Shown: in pieces, positions 54,782 through 63,597 of the stretch
How the letters are laid out: each line of letters opens with the position of its first letter
Numbering within the stretch: position 1 is the first letter of the stretch
Source: an uncultured Oscillospiraceae bacterium
GTDB taxonomy: Bacteria; Bacillota; Clostridia; Oscillospirales; Oscillospiraceae
Direction: 5' to 3'
Assembly: GCA_934597255.1 (NCBI GenBank)
Contig: CAKTQV010000005.1
Coordinates: 1-64,000 of the forward strand
Length of the DNA: 64,000 bases
Position numbers and translations under genes: made by a program
Notes under the pieces: generated by a model
Told to the model about the DNA's origin: nothing
The model's database searches: none
The model's input: only the letters and a program-made list of their open reading frames with translations

Positions 54782-54919
54782 ATACAAGATGTAGTCATTC
54801 CCGGGCGAAACGGCCCTATTCCGCCCCGCTTCAACCCCTGTCTCCGGCGTATGAAATAACATTGCGTGTTTTTTCGCGCCGAATATCGGACAATTGAAAA
54901 CAAATCGTGATCCCCGGCT

Positions 54920-55486
54920 TTACGCGCCCGCGAAGCGGAACACCGCGCCGACCACGGCGGAAAAGGCGATGAAGACCGCCGGGTGCAGCCGCTTGAGCTT
55001 CCCCGTCGCCAGCAGCAGCACCGCCGCCAGCGCGATGGCCGGCCAGTTGAACACGCCCGGGAGCGTTGTGTATTCCTCCGTGAAAAACAGCGCCTCGACC
55101 GCGACGGAAACGCCCGCGCCGGTTATAAGCGCCACCGACGCCGGCCGCAGCCCGTAAAACGCGCCCATAACGTATCGGTTTTCATGGAAACGCGCCAGAA
55201 ACGCCGCGATGAGGATAATGACCGCGATGCCCGGCATGACCAGGCCCAGCGTGGCGGACACGCTGCCGGCCGGCCCGGCCACGCGGTAGCCCGTGTAGGT
55301 CGACATGTTTACGCCCATCGGCCCCGGCGTCGATTCCGCGACAGCCAGCATGTCGGCCACGTCCGCCGCCGTGAACCAGCCGGTCCGCCCCGCCATGTCG
55401 TACAGAAACGGAAGCGTGGCCAGTCCGCCGCCGACGGAAAACAGGCCGGTTTTGAAAAATTCCCAGAAAAGCTGCAATAGGATCAT
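54920..55486 (-). CDS. Chromate transporter half-subunit (second)
   Basis: 188 residues, about six helices. The ChrA motif FFKTGLFSVGGGLATLPFL is at the N-terminus and DMLAVAESTPGPMGVNMSTY in the middle. It is a short-chain ChrA that works as a pair with the upstream gene. They overlap by 4 nt. Confidence 0.9.
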   Translation of the reverse strand: MILLQLFWEFFKTGLFSVGGGLATLPFLYDMAGRTGWFTAADVADMLAVAESTPGPMGVNMSTYTGYRVAGPAGSVSATLGLVMPGIAVIILIAAFLARFHENRYVMGAFYGLRPASVALITGAGVSVAVEALFFTEEYTTLPGVFNWPAIALAAVLLLATGKLKRLHPAVFIAFSAVVGAVFRFAGA

Positions 55487-56019
55487 TTCGCCGCCTCCGT
55501 CCATACCTTCAAAACCACGCCCGCCAGACCCGACGCCAGCACGAGCAGCACCGGCGATACCGGCAGCAGTATTGAGACGAACAGAACGACAAAAAAGATC
55601 CCGAAAGCCCACCGGTCGGGCACGGCGCTTTTGTACAGCTTCAGAACCGCCCGGAAGATCAGCACCGCCACGCACACGCGCACGCCGGCAAACGCGTTTT
55701 TCACCACCGGCATATCCGCAAAATTGCGCAGCAGCGCCGCGATGAGAAGAATGATGCAAAACGGCGCAAGCACGGCCGACAGCGTGGCCACGACGCCGCC
55801 GAGCACGCCCTTTTCCTTGTAGCCGATGAACGTCGCCGTGTTCACCATGATGATGCCGGGCGTGCACTGGCCGACGGCGTAATAGTCCGCCAACTCCTCC
55901 TCTGTCGCCCAGCCGCGCTTGTCAACGACCTCCCGCTGCAAGATCGGCAGCATGGCGTAGCCGCCGCCGAAGCTGAGAAGCCCGATGCGGAAAAAGCTTG
56001 AAAACAGCTGCTTATACAT
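55483..56019 (-). CDS. Chromate transporter half-subunit (first)
   Basis: 178 residues. Motifs FFRIGLLSFGGGYAMLPILQ and LADYYAVGQCTPGIIMVNTA are the ChrA counterparts of those in the second half. The two short proteins together equal one long ChrA. Actual substrate may be another anion. It starts 2 nt after sdaAA ends. Confidence 0.9.
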   Translation of the reverse strand: MYKQLFSSFFRIGLLSFGGGYAMLPILQREVVDKRGWATEEELADYYAVGQCTPGIIMVNTATFIGYKEKGVLGGVVATLSAVLAPFCIILLIAALLRNFADMPVVKNAFAGVRVCVAVLIFRAVLKLYKSAVPDRWAFGIFFVVLFVSILLPVSPVLLVLASGLAGVVLKVWTEAAK

Positions 56020-56021
56020 TA

Positions 56022-56915
56022 TTATTTATCTCCCTCGTCTCCGCCGCCGAACATCTTCTGCTTCCACCGCTCGCCCGTGGGCGTGGCGGCGCAGCCGCCC
56101 AGCGCCGTCTCCCGCAGCTCCGCCGGCAGCTTCCGCCCCACGGCGTACAGCGCCGCGACCATCTCGTCAAAGGGGATGAAGCTGGCCATGCCGCTCAGCG
56201 CCATCTCGGCGCAGATGACGGCGTTGACCGCGCCGAGCGCGTTGCGCGTCTGGCAGGGGCACTGCACCAGCCCCGCGACCGGGTCGCACACCAGCCCCAG
56301 CAGATTCGTCAGCGCCACGGCCGCTGCATCGAACGACTGCTTCGGCGAGCCGCCGAACATCTCCGTGACCGCCGCGGCCGTCATGGCGGACGCCGCGCCC
56401 ACCTCGGCCTGACAGCCCGCCTCCGCGCCGGACACGGAGCCGTTGCGCATGAAAATGCAGCCGACGGCGCCGGCGCAGAACAGCGCGGCCTCCACCGCCG
56501 CATCGTCCAGCGCAAATTCCTCCTGCAGGGCGAAAACCGTTCCCGGCAGAACGCCCGCCGAGCCTGCCGTCGGGGCCGCCACGATCAGGCCCATCGAGGC
56601 GTTCTGCTCCAAAACCGCCATCGACCGCGACACGATCTTGGAAAAGCAGCCGCCCAGAATGGAGTTTCCGCGGAGAAAATGCTCCCGCAGCAGGCCGCCC
56701 TCCCCGCCGATCATGCCGCCGGCAAGCCGCCGCGGGCCGTCCATCGGCTCGGTGTAGCTCTGGCGCATGATGTCCATGGACGCACGCATCCGCGCCGAGA
56801 CCTCCGCCTCCGTCACGCCCTCGTTTTCCGCCTCGATCCGCCGCGCCAGCGCCGAGATCGGCGCGTTCTGCTCCCGGCACAGCGCCAGCAGCGCCGCTCC
56901 GCTCGTGATCTCCAT
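56022..56915 (-). CDS. sdaAA: L-serine dehydratase, iron-sulfur alpha subunit
   Basis: 297 residues. Signatures are AAPTAGSAGVLPGTVFALQ, CDPVAGLVQCPCQTRNALGA (with cluster Cys residues) and AGCQAEVGAASAMTAAAVT. With the beta subunit it converts L-serine to pyruvate and ammonia through a [4Fe-4S] cluster. It lies 10 nt after sdaAB. Confidence 0.95.
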   Translation of the reverse strand: MEITSGAALLALCREQNAPISALARRIEAENEGVTEAEVSARMRASMDIMRQSYTEPMDGPRRLAGGMIGGEGGLLREHFLRGNSILGGCFSKIVSRSMAVLEQNASMGLIVAAPTAGSAGVLPGTVFALQEEFALDDAAVEAALFCAGAVGCIFMRNGSVSGAEAGCQAEVGAASAMTAAAVTEMFGGSPKQSFDAAAVALTNLLGLVCDPVAGLVQCPCQTRNALGAVNAVICAEMALSGMASFIPFDEMVAALYAVGRKLPAELRETALGGCAATPTGERWKQKMFGGGDEGDK

Positions 56916-56925
56916 AACGGCCTCC

Positions 56926-57591
56926 TCAAACCTGCAGAAGCAGGGTGTTCGTGATCATTTCTCCCTCGCGCATATCCGCCAGCACATCCTCGTCAATGCG
57001 GCCGTCGGACTCGATCACGGCGTAGGCGCGGCCGCCGCGGCTTTCGCGGTAGCAGCGCAGCGAGGCGATGTTCAGATCGTATTCCTCCAGAACGCCGGTC
57101 ATGAAATGCAGCGCGCCCGGCTCGTCCCGGTGCGCCACGATGAGCGTCGGAAACTCGCCCGTGAACGCAACGTCCACGCCGTCGAGCCGCCGGATGCATA
57201 TCTTGCCGCCGCCGACGCTTTCGCCGCGGACGGACAGCGATCCCCGCTCGTCCGAAAACACCAGATCGGCCGTGTTCGGATGCTCCGTGGGCGTGTCCCG
57301 GTCAAAGACGATGCGGTAGCGTATCCCCCGCTCGTCGGCGATGGAACGGCTGTCGCGGATGCGCTCGTCCCACGGCTCCATGCCCATGGCGCCGCCGAGC
57401 AGCGCCAGATCCGTCCCGTGGCCGCGGCCGGTCTGGGCGAACGAGCCGTACAGTGTGATGTCCAGCTCCTTCGGGTCGCGCCCGAACAGGCGGCGGCCCG
57501 TCAGCGCGATGGAGCACGCGCCGGCCGTGTGGGAGCTGGACGGGCCGACCATCCACGGCCCGATGGCTTCAAACAATCCGATCCTGGACAT
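56926..57591 (-). CDS. sdaAB: L-serine dehydratase, iron-sulfur beta subunit
   Basis: 221 residues. Family start SRIGLFEAIGPWMVGPSSSH then TAGACSIALTG. A C-terminal ACT-like region contains PTLIVAHRDEPGALHFMTGV. ATG 57591. It is the partner of sdaAA. Serine catabolism feeds pyruvate to fermentation. Confidence 0.95.
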   Translation of the reverse strand: MSRIGLFEAIGPWMVGPSSSHTAGACSIALTGRRLFGRDPKELDITLYGSFAQTGRGHGTDLALLGGAMGMEPWDERIRDSRSIADERGIRYRIVFDRDTPTEHPNTADLVFSDERGSLSVRGESVGGGKICIRRLDGVDVAFTGEFPTLIVAHRDEPGALHFMTGVLEEYDLNIASLRCYRESRGGRAYAVIESDGRIDEDVLADMREGEMITNTLLLQV

Positions 57592-57695
57592 ACGCGGCAC
57601 CTGCCTTTTCCTGTTTTCTTCCGTTTGTATTATACCATCGTTTCCGGCGCTTATCAATCTTGCGCGCGGCGGCCGCGGCGCGTATAATAGAGCCC

Positions 57696-58349
57696 ATGGA
57701 TATCATCTATCAGGACAAGCGCATACTGGTCGCCGTCAAGCCCGCGGGCGTGCTTTCCACGGACGAGCCCGGCGGGATGCCCTCCCTTGTGCGGCAGGCG
57801 CTGGGCGATGAGCGCGCCTGCATCCGCACCGTCCACCGGCTGGACGCCGCCGTGGGCGGTCTGATGGTCTTCGCCCGCAGCGCGCGCGCCGCCGCCCTTT
57901 TGTCCGAGCAGATGCGCGCTGGCGCGTTTCACAAGGAATATCTCGCCGTGGTGCATGGCCGGCCGGAGCCGGACAGCGCCGAGCTGCGGGATCTTCTGCG
58001 CTACGACGGGGCGAGGCGGATGAGCCGCGTCGTGCCCGCGCCCGAAAAGGGCGCGCAGGAGGCCGTGCTCGACTATGCGCTCGCCGCGGAGGCGGACGGG
58101 CTTTCGCTGGTACGCGTGCGCCTTCACACGGGCCGCACCCACCAGATCCGCGTGCAGTTTTCCTCGCGGGGCTGGCCGCTCGCCGGCGACCGGAAATACG
58201 GCCGCTTTCCCGACCGCTTCCCCATCGCCCTGTGGTCGCGCCGGCTGGCCTTCACGCACCCCGAAAGCGGCGCGGCGATGGACTTTTCGGCGCCGCCGCC
58301 GGACGCGCCGCCATGGACGCTTTTTTCCGGGGCGCCGCAGACGCTTTGA
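57696..58349 (+). CDS. RluA-family pseudouridine synthase
   Basis: 217 residues. The catalytic motif reads VHRLDAAVGGLMVFAR, with Asp in HRLD; the family usually has HRLDxxTSG, here AVGG. It also has RVRLHTGRTHQIRVQF and the closing CHPxxxxxxD-like end. No S4 domain is present, so it is a short RluA-type enzyme for rRNA or tRNA uridines. A TATAAT lies 9 bases upstream of the ATG. Confidence 0.88.
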   Translation: MDIIYQDKRILVAVKPAGVLSTDEPGGMPSLVRQALGDERACIRTVHRLDAAVGGLMVFARSARAAALLSEQMRAGAFHKEYLAVVHGRPEPDSAELRDLLRYDGARRMSRVVPAPEKGAQEAVLDYALAAEADGLSLVRVRLHTGRTHQIRVQFSSRGWPLAGDRKYGRFPDRFPIALWSRRLAFTHPESGAAMDFSAPPPDAPPWTLFSGAPQTL

Positions 58350-58363
58350 CCGCCTGTATAAAA

Positions 58364-58392
58364 AACCGCAGCCGCGTTTTGCGGCTGCGGTT
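58364..58392. terminator. Bidirectional terminator
   Basis: AACCGCAGCCGC and GCGGCTGCGGTT with a GTTTT loop, between convergent genes. Confidence 0.88.
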
Positions 58393-58410
58393 CATGCTTT
58401 ATAAAGGGTC

Positions 58411-59733
58411 TTATTTGTCCGCGTTCTTTTTCTTCCCGCCGCCGAGCAGGACGTTCGTGAGGATGCCGAGGATGAGGGCGCAGGCGATGGACGTGATCGT
58501 GACCTTTCCGAAGGACACGGTCAGCCCGCCGATGCCGGCGATGAGGATGACGCACACGACGAAGAGATTGCGGTTGTCGTTGAGATCGACATTCTGGACC
58601 ATCTTCAGGCCGGACACCGCGATGAAGCCGTACAGCGAGATGCACATACCGCCCATGACGCAGTTGGGGATGCTGGCCAGGAAGGCGGCGAAGGGGCCGA
58701 AGAAGGAGATCAGCATGGCGAGGATGGCCGTGGCGAGGATCGTGACAACGGAGGCGTTGCCGCTGATGGCGACGCAGCCGACCGATTCGCCGTAGGTGGT
58801 GTTGGGGCAGCCGCCGAAGATGGCGCCCGCAATGGAGCCGACGCCGTCGCCGAGCAGGGTGCGGTGCAGACCGGGCTCGCGCAGCAGGTCGGTGCCGATG
58901 ATGGAGGAGAGGTTCTTGTGGTCGGCGATGTGCTCGGCAAAGACCACGAAGGCGACCGGGACGTAAGCCACGGCGATGGTGGCGATGTAGCCGCCGTCCA
59001 GCTCGGCGAGGCCCTTGGCGGCCTCGGTGAAGGTAAAGGTGGGGACCCAGGGGATCGACTTGAATATCTCGAGGTTGATGATGAGCAGCGCGTCATTGCC
59101 GGTGGCGCGGCCGATGAGCGTGAACACCAGCGCCACGGCGTAGCCCGCAAGAACACCGATGATGAACGGGATCATCTGGAGCATTTTCTTTCCGTAGACC
59201 GAGCAGACCATCGTCACGCCGAGGGTCACAAGACCGCAGAGGATGGCGAGATAGGAGCTGCCGCCGGCGGTGGCGGTCATCAGATCGCTCACGGCGTTGC
59301 CGGACAGGCTCAGGCCGATGATGGCGACCGTCGGCCCGATGACGACGGCGGGCATGAGCTTATCGACCCACTTGACGCCGCTGCACTTGACCGCGATGGC
59401 GATCACGACATAGACGAGCCCCGCGAAGCCCGCGCCGATGATCAGTCCGGCATAGCCGGCCTGCGCGCTCACGGCGCCGGCAAAGGCCGTGGACATGGAG
59501 CCGAGGAAGGCGAAGGAGGAGCCGAGGAACACGGGGCTCCGGAAGCGGGTGAACAGAAGATACACAAGCGTTCCGACGCCCGCGCCGAACAGCGCGGCGG
59601 TCTGGCTCATGCCGTTTCCGATGATGGCGGGCACCGCGATGGTGGCGGCCATGATGGCCAGCAGCTGCTGAAGCGCGAAGACGATGGTCTGGCCGAATTT
59701 GGGCCGGTCCTTGATGCCGTAGACAAGATTCAT
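58411..59733 (-). CDS. uraA: Uracil permease (NCS2 family)
   Basis: 440 residues, about 14 membrane helices. It starts MNLVYGIKDRPKFGQTIVFA. NCS2 signatures are IFGGCPNTTYGESVGCVAIS, GSSFAFLGSMSTAFAGAVSA and VFAEHIADHKNLSSIIG. It imports uracil by proton symport. It follows pyrR on the same strand with a 200-bp gap, consistent with PyrR control of the region. Confidence 0.95.
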   Translation of the reverse strand: MNLVYGIKDRPKFGQTIVFALQQLLAIMAATIAVPAIIGNGMSQTAALFGAGVGTLVYLLFTRFRSPVFLGSSFAFLGSMSTAFAGAVSAQAGYAGLIIGAGFAGLVYVVIAIAVKCSGVKWVDKLMPAVVIGPTVAIIGLSLSGNAVSDLMTATAGGSSYLAILCGLVTLGVTMVCSVYGKKMLQMIPFIIGVLAGYAVALVFTLIGRATGNDALLIINLEIFKSIPWVPTFTFTEAAKGLAELDGGYIATIAVAYVPVAFVVFAEHIADHKNLSSIIGTDLLREPGLHRTLLGDGVGSIAGAIFGGCPNTTYGESVGCVAISGNASVVTILATAILAMLISFFGPFAAFLASIPNCVMGGMCISLYGFIAVSGLKMVQNVDLNDNRNLFVVCVILIAGIGGLTVSFGKVTITSIACALILGILTNVLLGGGKKKNADK

Positions 59734-59936
59734 AGTGGTTCCTCTCCTTTGTCTCTCTTTCTTTATTTAGGCGGCGCCGCGCAGCGCGCCTGCGGCCTCT
59801 GCCGGATCCCCTCCGCCCGATCCCGCCGCCTTCTCCCGAAACGCACAAAGCGTTCCCGCGAAAAGGCGCCGTCCTCAAAGCGCAGGTCCTCCCGGCGCCG
59901 GCTCCCGCCGCATCGTGCGGCGCCGCCTTATTTTAT
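59734..59936 (-). other. GC-rich leader between pyrR and uraA
   Basis: Non-coding. A 12-nt inverted repeat, AGGCGGCGCCGC near the pyrR stop and GCGGCGCCGCCT near the uraA ribosome site, could form a long-range stem. I could not fit a convincing PyrR-binding loop here. Confidence 0.35.
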
Positions 59937-60476
59937 TTAATTGTTCTCGAACAGCTTCACGCAGGTCTCGCCGTCGCTCTCCGCGAGCCGGACGGAAACG
60001 ACCTCGCCGTGGGATGTGGGAATGTTCTTGCCGACAAAATCCGGCCGGATGGGAAGCTCCCGATGGCCCCGGTCGATCAGCGCAAACAGCTGTATGCGCG
60101 CCGGACGCCCCAGCGCCATGACCGCGTCCATGGCCGCGCGCGCCGTCCGCCCGGTGTAGATCACGTCGTCGCACAAAACGACCGTCCGCCCCGTCACGTC
60201 GAAATCGAGCCGCGTCCCATGCACCACCGGGCTCTCCGCCACGGTGGAAAGATCGTCGCGGTACAGCGTGATGTCCAGCTCGCCGACGGGAACGGCCGTG
60301 CCCTCGATGCGCTGCAGGTTCTCCGCCAGGCGCTCCGCCAGCGGCACGCCGCGCGTCCGGATGCCGACGAGGCACAGTCCCTCCGTCGTCTTATCCTTCT
60401 CCACGATCTGGTGCGCGATGCGCACGAGCGCCCGCTCCACCGCCGCCTGATCCATGATCTCCGCGCGAAATTCCAA
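59937..60476 (-). CDS. pyrR: Bifunctional pyrimidine regulator / uracil phosphoribosyltransferase PyrR
   Basis: 179 residues from TTG 60476, which lies eight bases after GGAGG. An ATG at 60443 would give a shorter protein, and the longer frame to 60590 would run through the attenuator hairpin. The PRPP motif is VVLCDDVIYTGRTARAAMDA. It binds pyr mRNA leaders in response to UMP and promotes attenuation. It is probably autoregulated by its own leader. Confidence 0.93.
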   Translation of the reverse strand: MEFRAEIMDQAAVERALVRIAHQIVEKDKTTEGLCLVGIRTRGVPLAERLAENLQRIEGTAVPVGELDITLYRDDLSTVAESPVVHGTRLDFDVTGRTVVLCDDVIYTGRTARAAMDAVMALGRPARIQLFALIDRGHRELPIRPDFVGKNIPTSHGEVVSVRLAESDGETCVKLFENN

Positions 60477-60477
60477 C

Positions 60478-60508
60478 AAAAAAACCTCCCTGTCCGCAGA
60501 CAAGGAGG
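60478..60508 (-). terminator. pyrR: PyrR leader attenuator
   Basis: Read leftward, stem CCTCCTTGTC and GACAGGGAGG with a TGCG loop, then seven T. The 3' arm contains the pyrR ribosome site and the T-run ends right at the TTG start, so the hairpin blocks both transcription and translation. Upstream, CTTTAAGCTGGTGCAGAG then GGCAAGG resembles a PyrR binding loop. Confidence 0.75.
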
Positions 60509-60588
60509 TATGATCGTTCCAATAAACCCGTATCATAACGCCTTGCCGGCGGCTCTGCACCAGCTTAAAGACATTTTGGTCAGTGGGC

Positions 60589-60618
60589 ATTATAGCATCC
60601 GGCCCCGCGCGTTGTCAA
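60589..60618 (-). promoter_or_regulatory. pyrR promoter
   Basis: TTGACA (60618-60613) and TATAAT (60594-60589), 18-nt spacer. Transcription would start about 75 nt before the attenuator. Confidence 0.85.
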
Positions 60619-60740
60619 GCCCGAATTTTTCTTTTTTCATCCGTCCCCGCGGCAGGCCAGCTTCCCGCGCCGCCCCCTTGCGTTTTCCGGGCCGGACGTT
60701 ATAATGAATACAGCCGAAATCCGCAAAGGAGCCCGTATGC

Positions 60741-61784
60741 ATGACCCTTCCGCCGACCCCGCTGCCGCCCATCGCGCAGCCGCTCATCCAATGGTATAAG
60801 GAAAACGCGCGGCCGCTGCCGTGGCGCGACCGGCCCACGCCCTACCGCGTGTGGGTCTCGGAGATCATGCTGCAGCAGACCCGCATCGAGGCCGCCCGCG
60901 GCTACTTCGAGCGCTTCATGGCCGCGCTGCCGGATCTGCCGTCGCTGGCGGCCGCCGACGAGGACACGGTCCTGAAGCTGTGGGAGGGGCTCGGCTATTA
61001 TTCGCGCGCCCGCAATCTCCGCCGCGCGGCCAGGCTCGTCATGGACGAATACGGCGGCGAGCTGCCCGCCGACGCGGAAAAGCTGCGCGCGCTGCCGGGC
61101 GTCGGCGATTACACCGCCGGCGCGATCGCCTCCATCGCCTTCGGGCTTCCCGAGCCGGCCGTGGACGGAAACGTGCTGCGCATCTGCACGCGGCTGTGCG
61201 CGTGCGGCACGAGCATCGGCGACGCAAAGCTGAAAAACGAATTCCGCGCCCGGCTGCGCGCGCAGTACGCGGACGACTGCGGCGCGTTCAGCTCCGGGCT
61301 CATGGAGCTGGGCGAGACGGTCTGTCTGCCGGGAACGCCCGACTGCGAGCGCTGCCCTATCGCGGCGCTGTGCGCGGCGCACGCGCGCGGGCAGGAAACG
61401 GACTACCCCGTCATGCCCGGAAAAAAGCCCCGGCGCATCGAGGAAAAAACCGTTCTCATCCTGCGCTGCGGAACGCGCACGGCCCTGTGCCGGCGGCCGG
61501 ACCGGGGCCTGCTCGCAGGCCTGTGGGAGCTGCCGAACCGCCCGGGCCGGCTGGACGGGGACGCCGTTTTCCGCTGGTGCGCGCGGCAGGGTCTCGCGCC
61601 GGCGCGCGTCGTCCCCTGCGGCGAGGCGCTGCACATCTTTTCACACCTGGAGTGGCACATGACCGGCTATTTCGTCGCCTGCGGGCACGAAGCGCCGGAC
61701 TTCGTCTGGACGGACGACACGGACGCCTACGCCCTGCCGGCCGCCTTCCGCTTTTACCGCCGCCAGATCGGCAGAGAATTCTAG
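60741..61784 (+). CDS. mutY: A/G-specific adenine DNA glycosylase
   Basis: 347 residues. The helix-hairpin-helix is LPGVGDYTAGAIASIAFG, with catalytic Asp in AVDGNVLRICTR. It also has SEIMLQQTRIEAARGYFE. The Fe-S loop is C-x6-C-x2-C-x5-C in CLPGTPDCERCPIAALC. A C-terminal NUDT1-like 8-oxoG recognition domain is present. It removes A opposite 8-oxoG. AAAGGAG precedes the ATG. Confidence 0.95.
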   Translation: MTLPPTPLPPIAQPLIQWYKENARPLPWRDRPTPYRVWVSEIMLQQTRIEAARGYFERFMAALPDLPSLAAADEDTVLKLWEGLGYYSRARNLRRAARLVMDEYGGELPADAEKLRALPGVGDYTAGAIASIAFGLPEPAVDGNVLRICTRLCACGTSIGDAKLKNEFRARLRAQYADDCGAFSSGLMELGETVCLPGTPDCERCPIAALCAAHARGQETDYPVMPGKKPRRIEEKTVLILRCGTRTALCRRPDRGLLAGLWELPNRPGRLDGDAVFRWCARQGLAPARVVPCGEALHIFSHLEWHMTGYFVACGHEAPDFVWTDDTDAYALPAAFRFYRRQIGREF

Positions 61785-61797
61785 TATAGACAAAAAA

Positions 61798-61851
61798 TTG
61801 ACAATTTTCCGGCAGTCCGCTATTGTCGCGGCGCGGGATTTGTGGTATAAA
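61798..61851 (+). promoter_or_regulatory. Tandem promoters of abfD with inverted repeat
   Basis: P1: TTGACA (61798) and TATTGT (61821), 17-nt spacer. P2: TTGTCG (61823) and TATAAA (61846), 17-nt spacer. GACAAT (61800) and ATTGTC (61822) are inverted and overlap both boxes of P1, a possible repressor site. Confidence 0.6.
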
Positions 61852-61890
61852 TACGGAAGAAGGACAAAGTTAAGGGAGGATTTGATCGAT

Positions 61891-63336
61891 ATGATGACCG
61901 GCGAGGAGTATATCCAGAGCCTGAAAAAGCTCAACACGCGCATTTACGCTTTCGGAAAGAAGATCGAGGACGTGACGGAGGACCCCATCCTGCGTCCGAG
62001 CGTCAATTCCGTGAAAATGACCTACGATCTGGCGGCCATGCCGGAATACGAGGGGCTGATGACCACCACCAGCTCGCTGACCGGGAAAAAGATCAACCGC
62101 TTCTGCCACATCCACCAGAGCGCCGAGGATCTGATGCTGAAGGTGAAGATGCAGCGCCTGTGCGGCCAGAAGACCGGCGCCTGCTTCCAGCGCTGCGTCG
62201 GGCTCGACGCGTTCAACGCCGTATACAACACGGCCTATGAGATCGACCAGGCCCACGGCACGCACTATTTTGAAAACTTCAAAAAGTATCTCGAATATGT
62301 TCAGGACGCCGATCTGGTCGTGGACGGCGCCATGACCGACCCCAAGGGCGACCGCGGGCTGGCCCCCTCCGCGCAGGCGGACGCCGACCTGTTCCTGCAC
62401 GTCGTCGAGCGGCGCAGCGACGGCATCGTCGTGCGCGGCGCCAAGGCGCACCAGACCGGCGCGTCGAACAGCCATGAGATACTCGTCATGCCCACGCAGG
62501 CGATGAAGGCCGAGGATAAGGACTACGCCGTGGCCTTTGCCGTTCCCATCGACGCCGAGGGCGTGTTCATGATCGTCGGCCGCCAGAGCTGCGACACCCG
62601 CAAGCTGGAGGACGGCACGCTCGACCGCGGCAACCCCACCTTCGGCGGCATGGAAGCGCTGGTCGTGTTCGACAACGTGTTTGTCCCGAACGACCGCATC
62701 TTCATGGACGGCGAGTACGAATTCGCCACCATGCTCGTCGAGCGCTTCGCCAGCTATCACCGCCAGAGCTACGGCGGCTGCAAGGTCGGCGTGGGCGACG
62801 TCCTCATCGGCGCGGCCGCGACCGCCGCGGACTATAACGGCGTGCCCAAGGCCAGCCACGTCAAGGACAAGCTCATTGAGATGACCCATCTGAACGAAAC
62901 GCTCTACTCCTGCGGCATCGCCTGCTCCGCCAACGGCTGGAAGACCGCGTCCGGCAACTACATGGTCGACACGCTTCTGGCCAACGTCTGCAAGCAGAAC
63001 GTCACGCGCTTCCCCTACGAGATCGCGCGTCTGGCCGAGGACATTGCGGGCGGCGGCATGGTCACCTGCCCGTCGGAGACCGATCTGCGCGACCCGGAGC
63101 TTGGCCCCTATGTGGACAAGTATCTGCGCGGCGTGGCGAACGTTCCCACGGAGGACCGCATCAAGATCTGGCGTCTGATCGAAAACCTCACGCTCGGCAC
63201 GGCCGCCGTCGGCTACCGCACCGAGTCCATGCACGGCGCCGGCTCCCCGCAGGCGCAGCGCATCATGATCTCCCGCCAGGGCAACATCGCCGGCAAAAAG
63301 GCGCTGGCCAAGGACATCGTCGGCATCAAGGAATAA
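61891..63336 (+). CDS. abfD: 4-hydroxybutyryl-CoA dehydratase / vinylacetyl-CoA isomerase
   Basis: 481 residues, the HpaB-fold FAD and [4Fe-4S] radical enzyme. The cluster ligands known from C. aminobutyricum are present: C-x3-C in TGACFQRCVGLDAFN, and H-x6-C in HRQSYGGCKVG. It makes crotonyl-CoA from 4-hydroxybutyryl-CoA, so the cell can probably route GABA or succinate to butyrate. Single gene, ended by a terminator; the start is ATG 61891 or the TTG 9 nt before. Confidence 0.93.
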   Translation: MMTGEEYIQSLKKLNTRIYAFGKKIEDVTEDPILRPSVNSVKMTYDLAAMPEYEGLMTTTSSLTGKKINRFCHIHQSAEDLMLKVKMQRLCGQKTGACFQRCVGLDAFNAVYNTAYEIDQAHGTHYFENFKKYLEYVQDADLVVDGAMTDPKGDRGLAPSAQADADLFLHVVERRSDGIVVRGAKAHQTGASNSHEILVMPTQAMKAEDKDYAVAFAVPIDAEGVFMIVGRQSCDTRKLEDGTLDRGNPTFGGMEALVVFDNVFVPNDRIFMDGEYEFATMLVERFASYHRQSYGGCKVGVGDVLIGAAATAADYNGVPKASHVKDKLIEMTHLNETLYSCGIACSANGWKTASGNYMVDTLLANVCKQNVTRFPYEIARLAEDIAGGGMVTCPSETDLRDPELGPYVDKYLRGVANVPTEDRIKIWRLIENLTLGTAAVGYRTESMHGAGSPQAQRIMISRQGNIAGKKALAKDIVGIKE

Positions 63337-63359
63337 CGCCGGTTTATAAAGCCATAAAT

Positions 63360-63386
63360 GAACGCCCGGAGCGACTCCGGGCGTTC
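63360..63386 (+). terminator. Terminator after abfD
   Basis: AACGCCCGGAG and CTCCGGGCGTT with a CGA loop, then CTGCTTATATT. The 210 bases after it hold no gene that I can see. Confidence 0.8.
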
Positions 63387-63597
63387 TGCTTATATTCCGC
63401 AAGCCTTCCGAAAACGCAGGCGCGCACAGGCCGGCCGTTCTTCCGAATCATGGCTGACAACTGTAAAAATCTATCTATAATAGATTTGGACGAAGCCCCT
63501 TTGAAAAGCGCCGGGTCCACAGGCTCTGTCAAGGGATGTGCCTCATTTTGTTCATTCCCTGTTCGCATAAAGTCTTTCTAGGAGGAATTTGGGTGAT

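Noticed and set aside
59734..59936. Second PyrR attenuator before uraA
   Set aside because: GC-rich inverted repeats exist, but I found no clear PyrR-binding loop or hairpin with a T-run directly before uraA.
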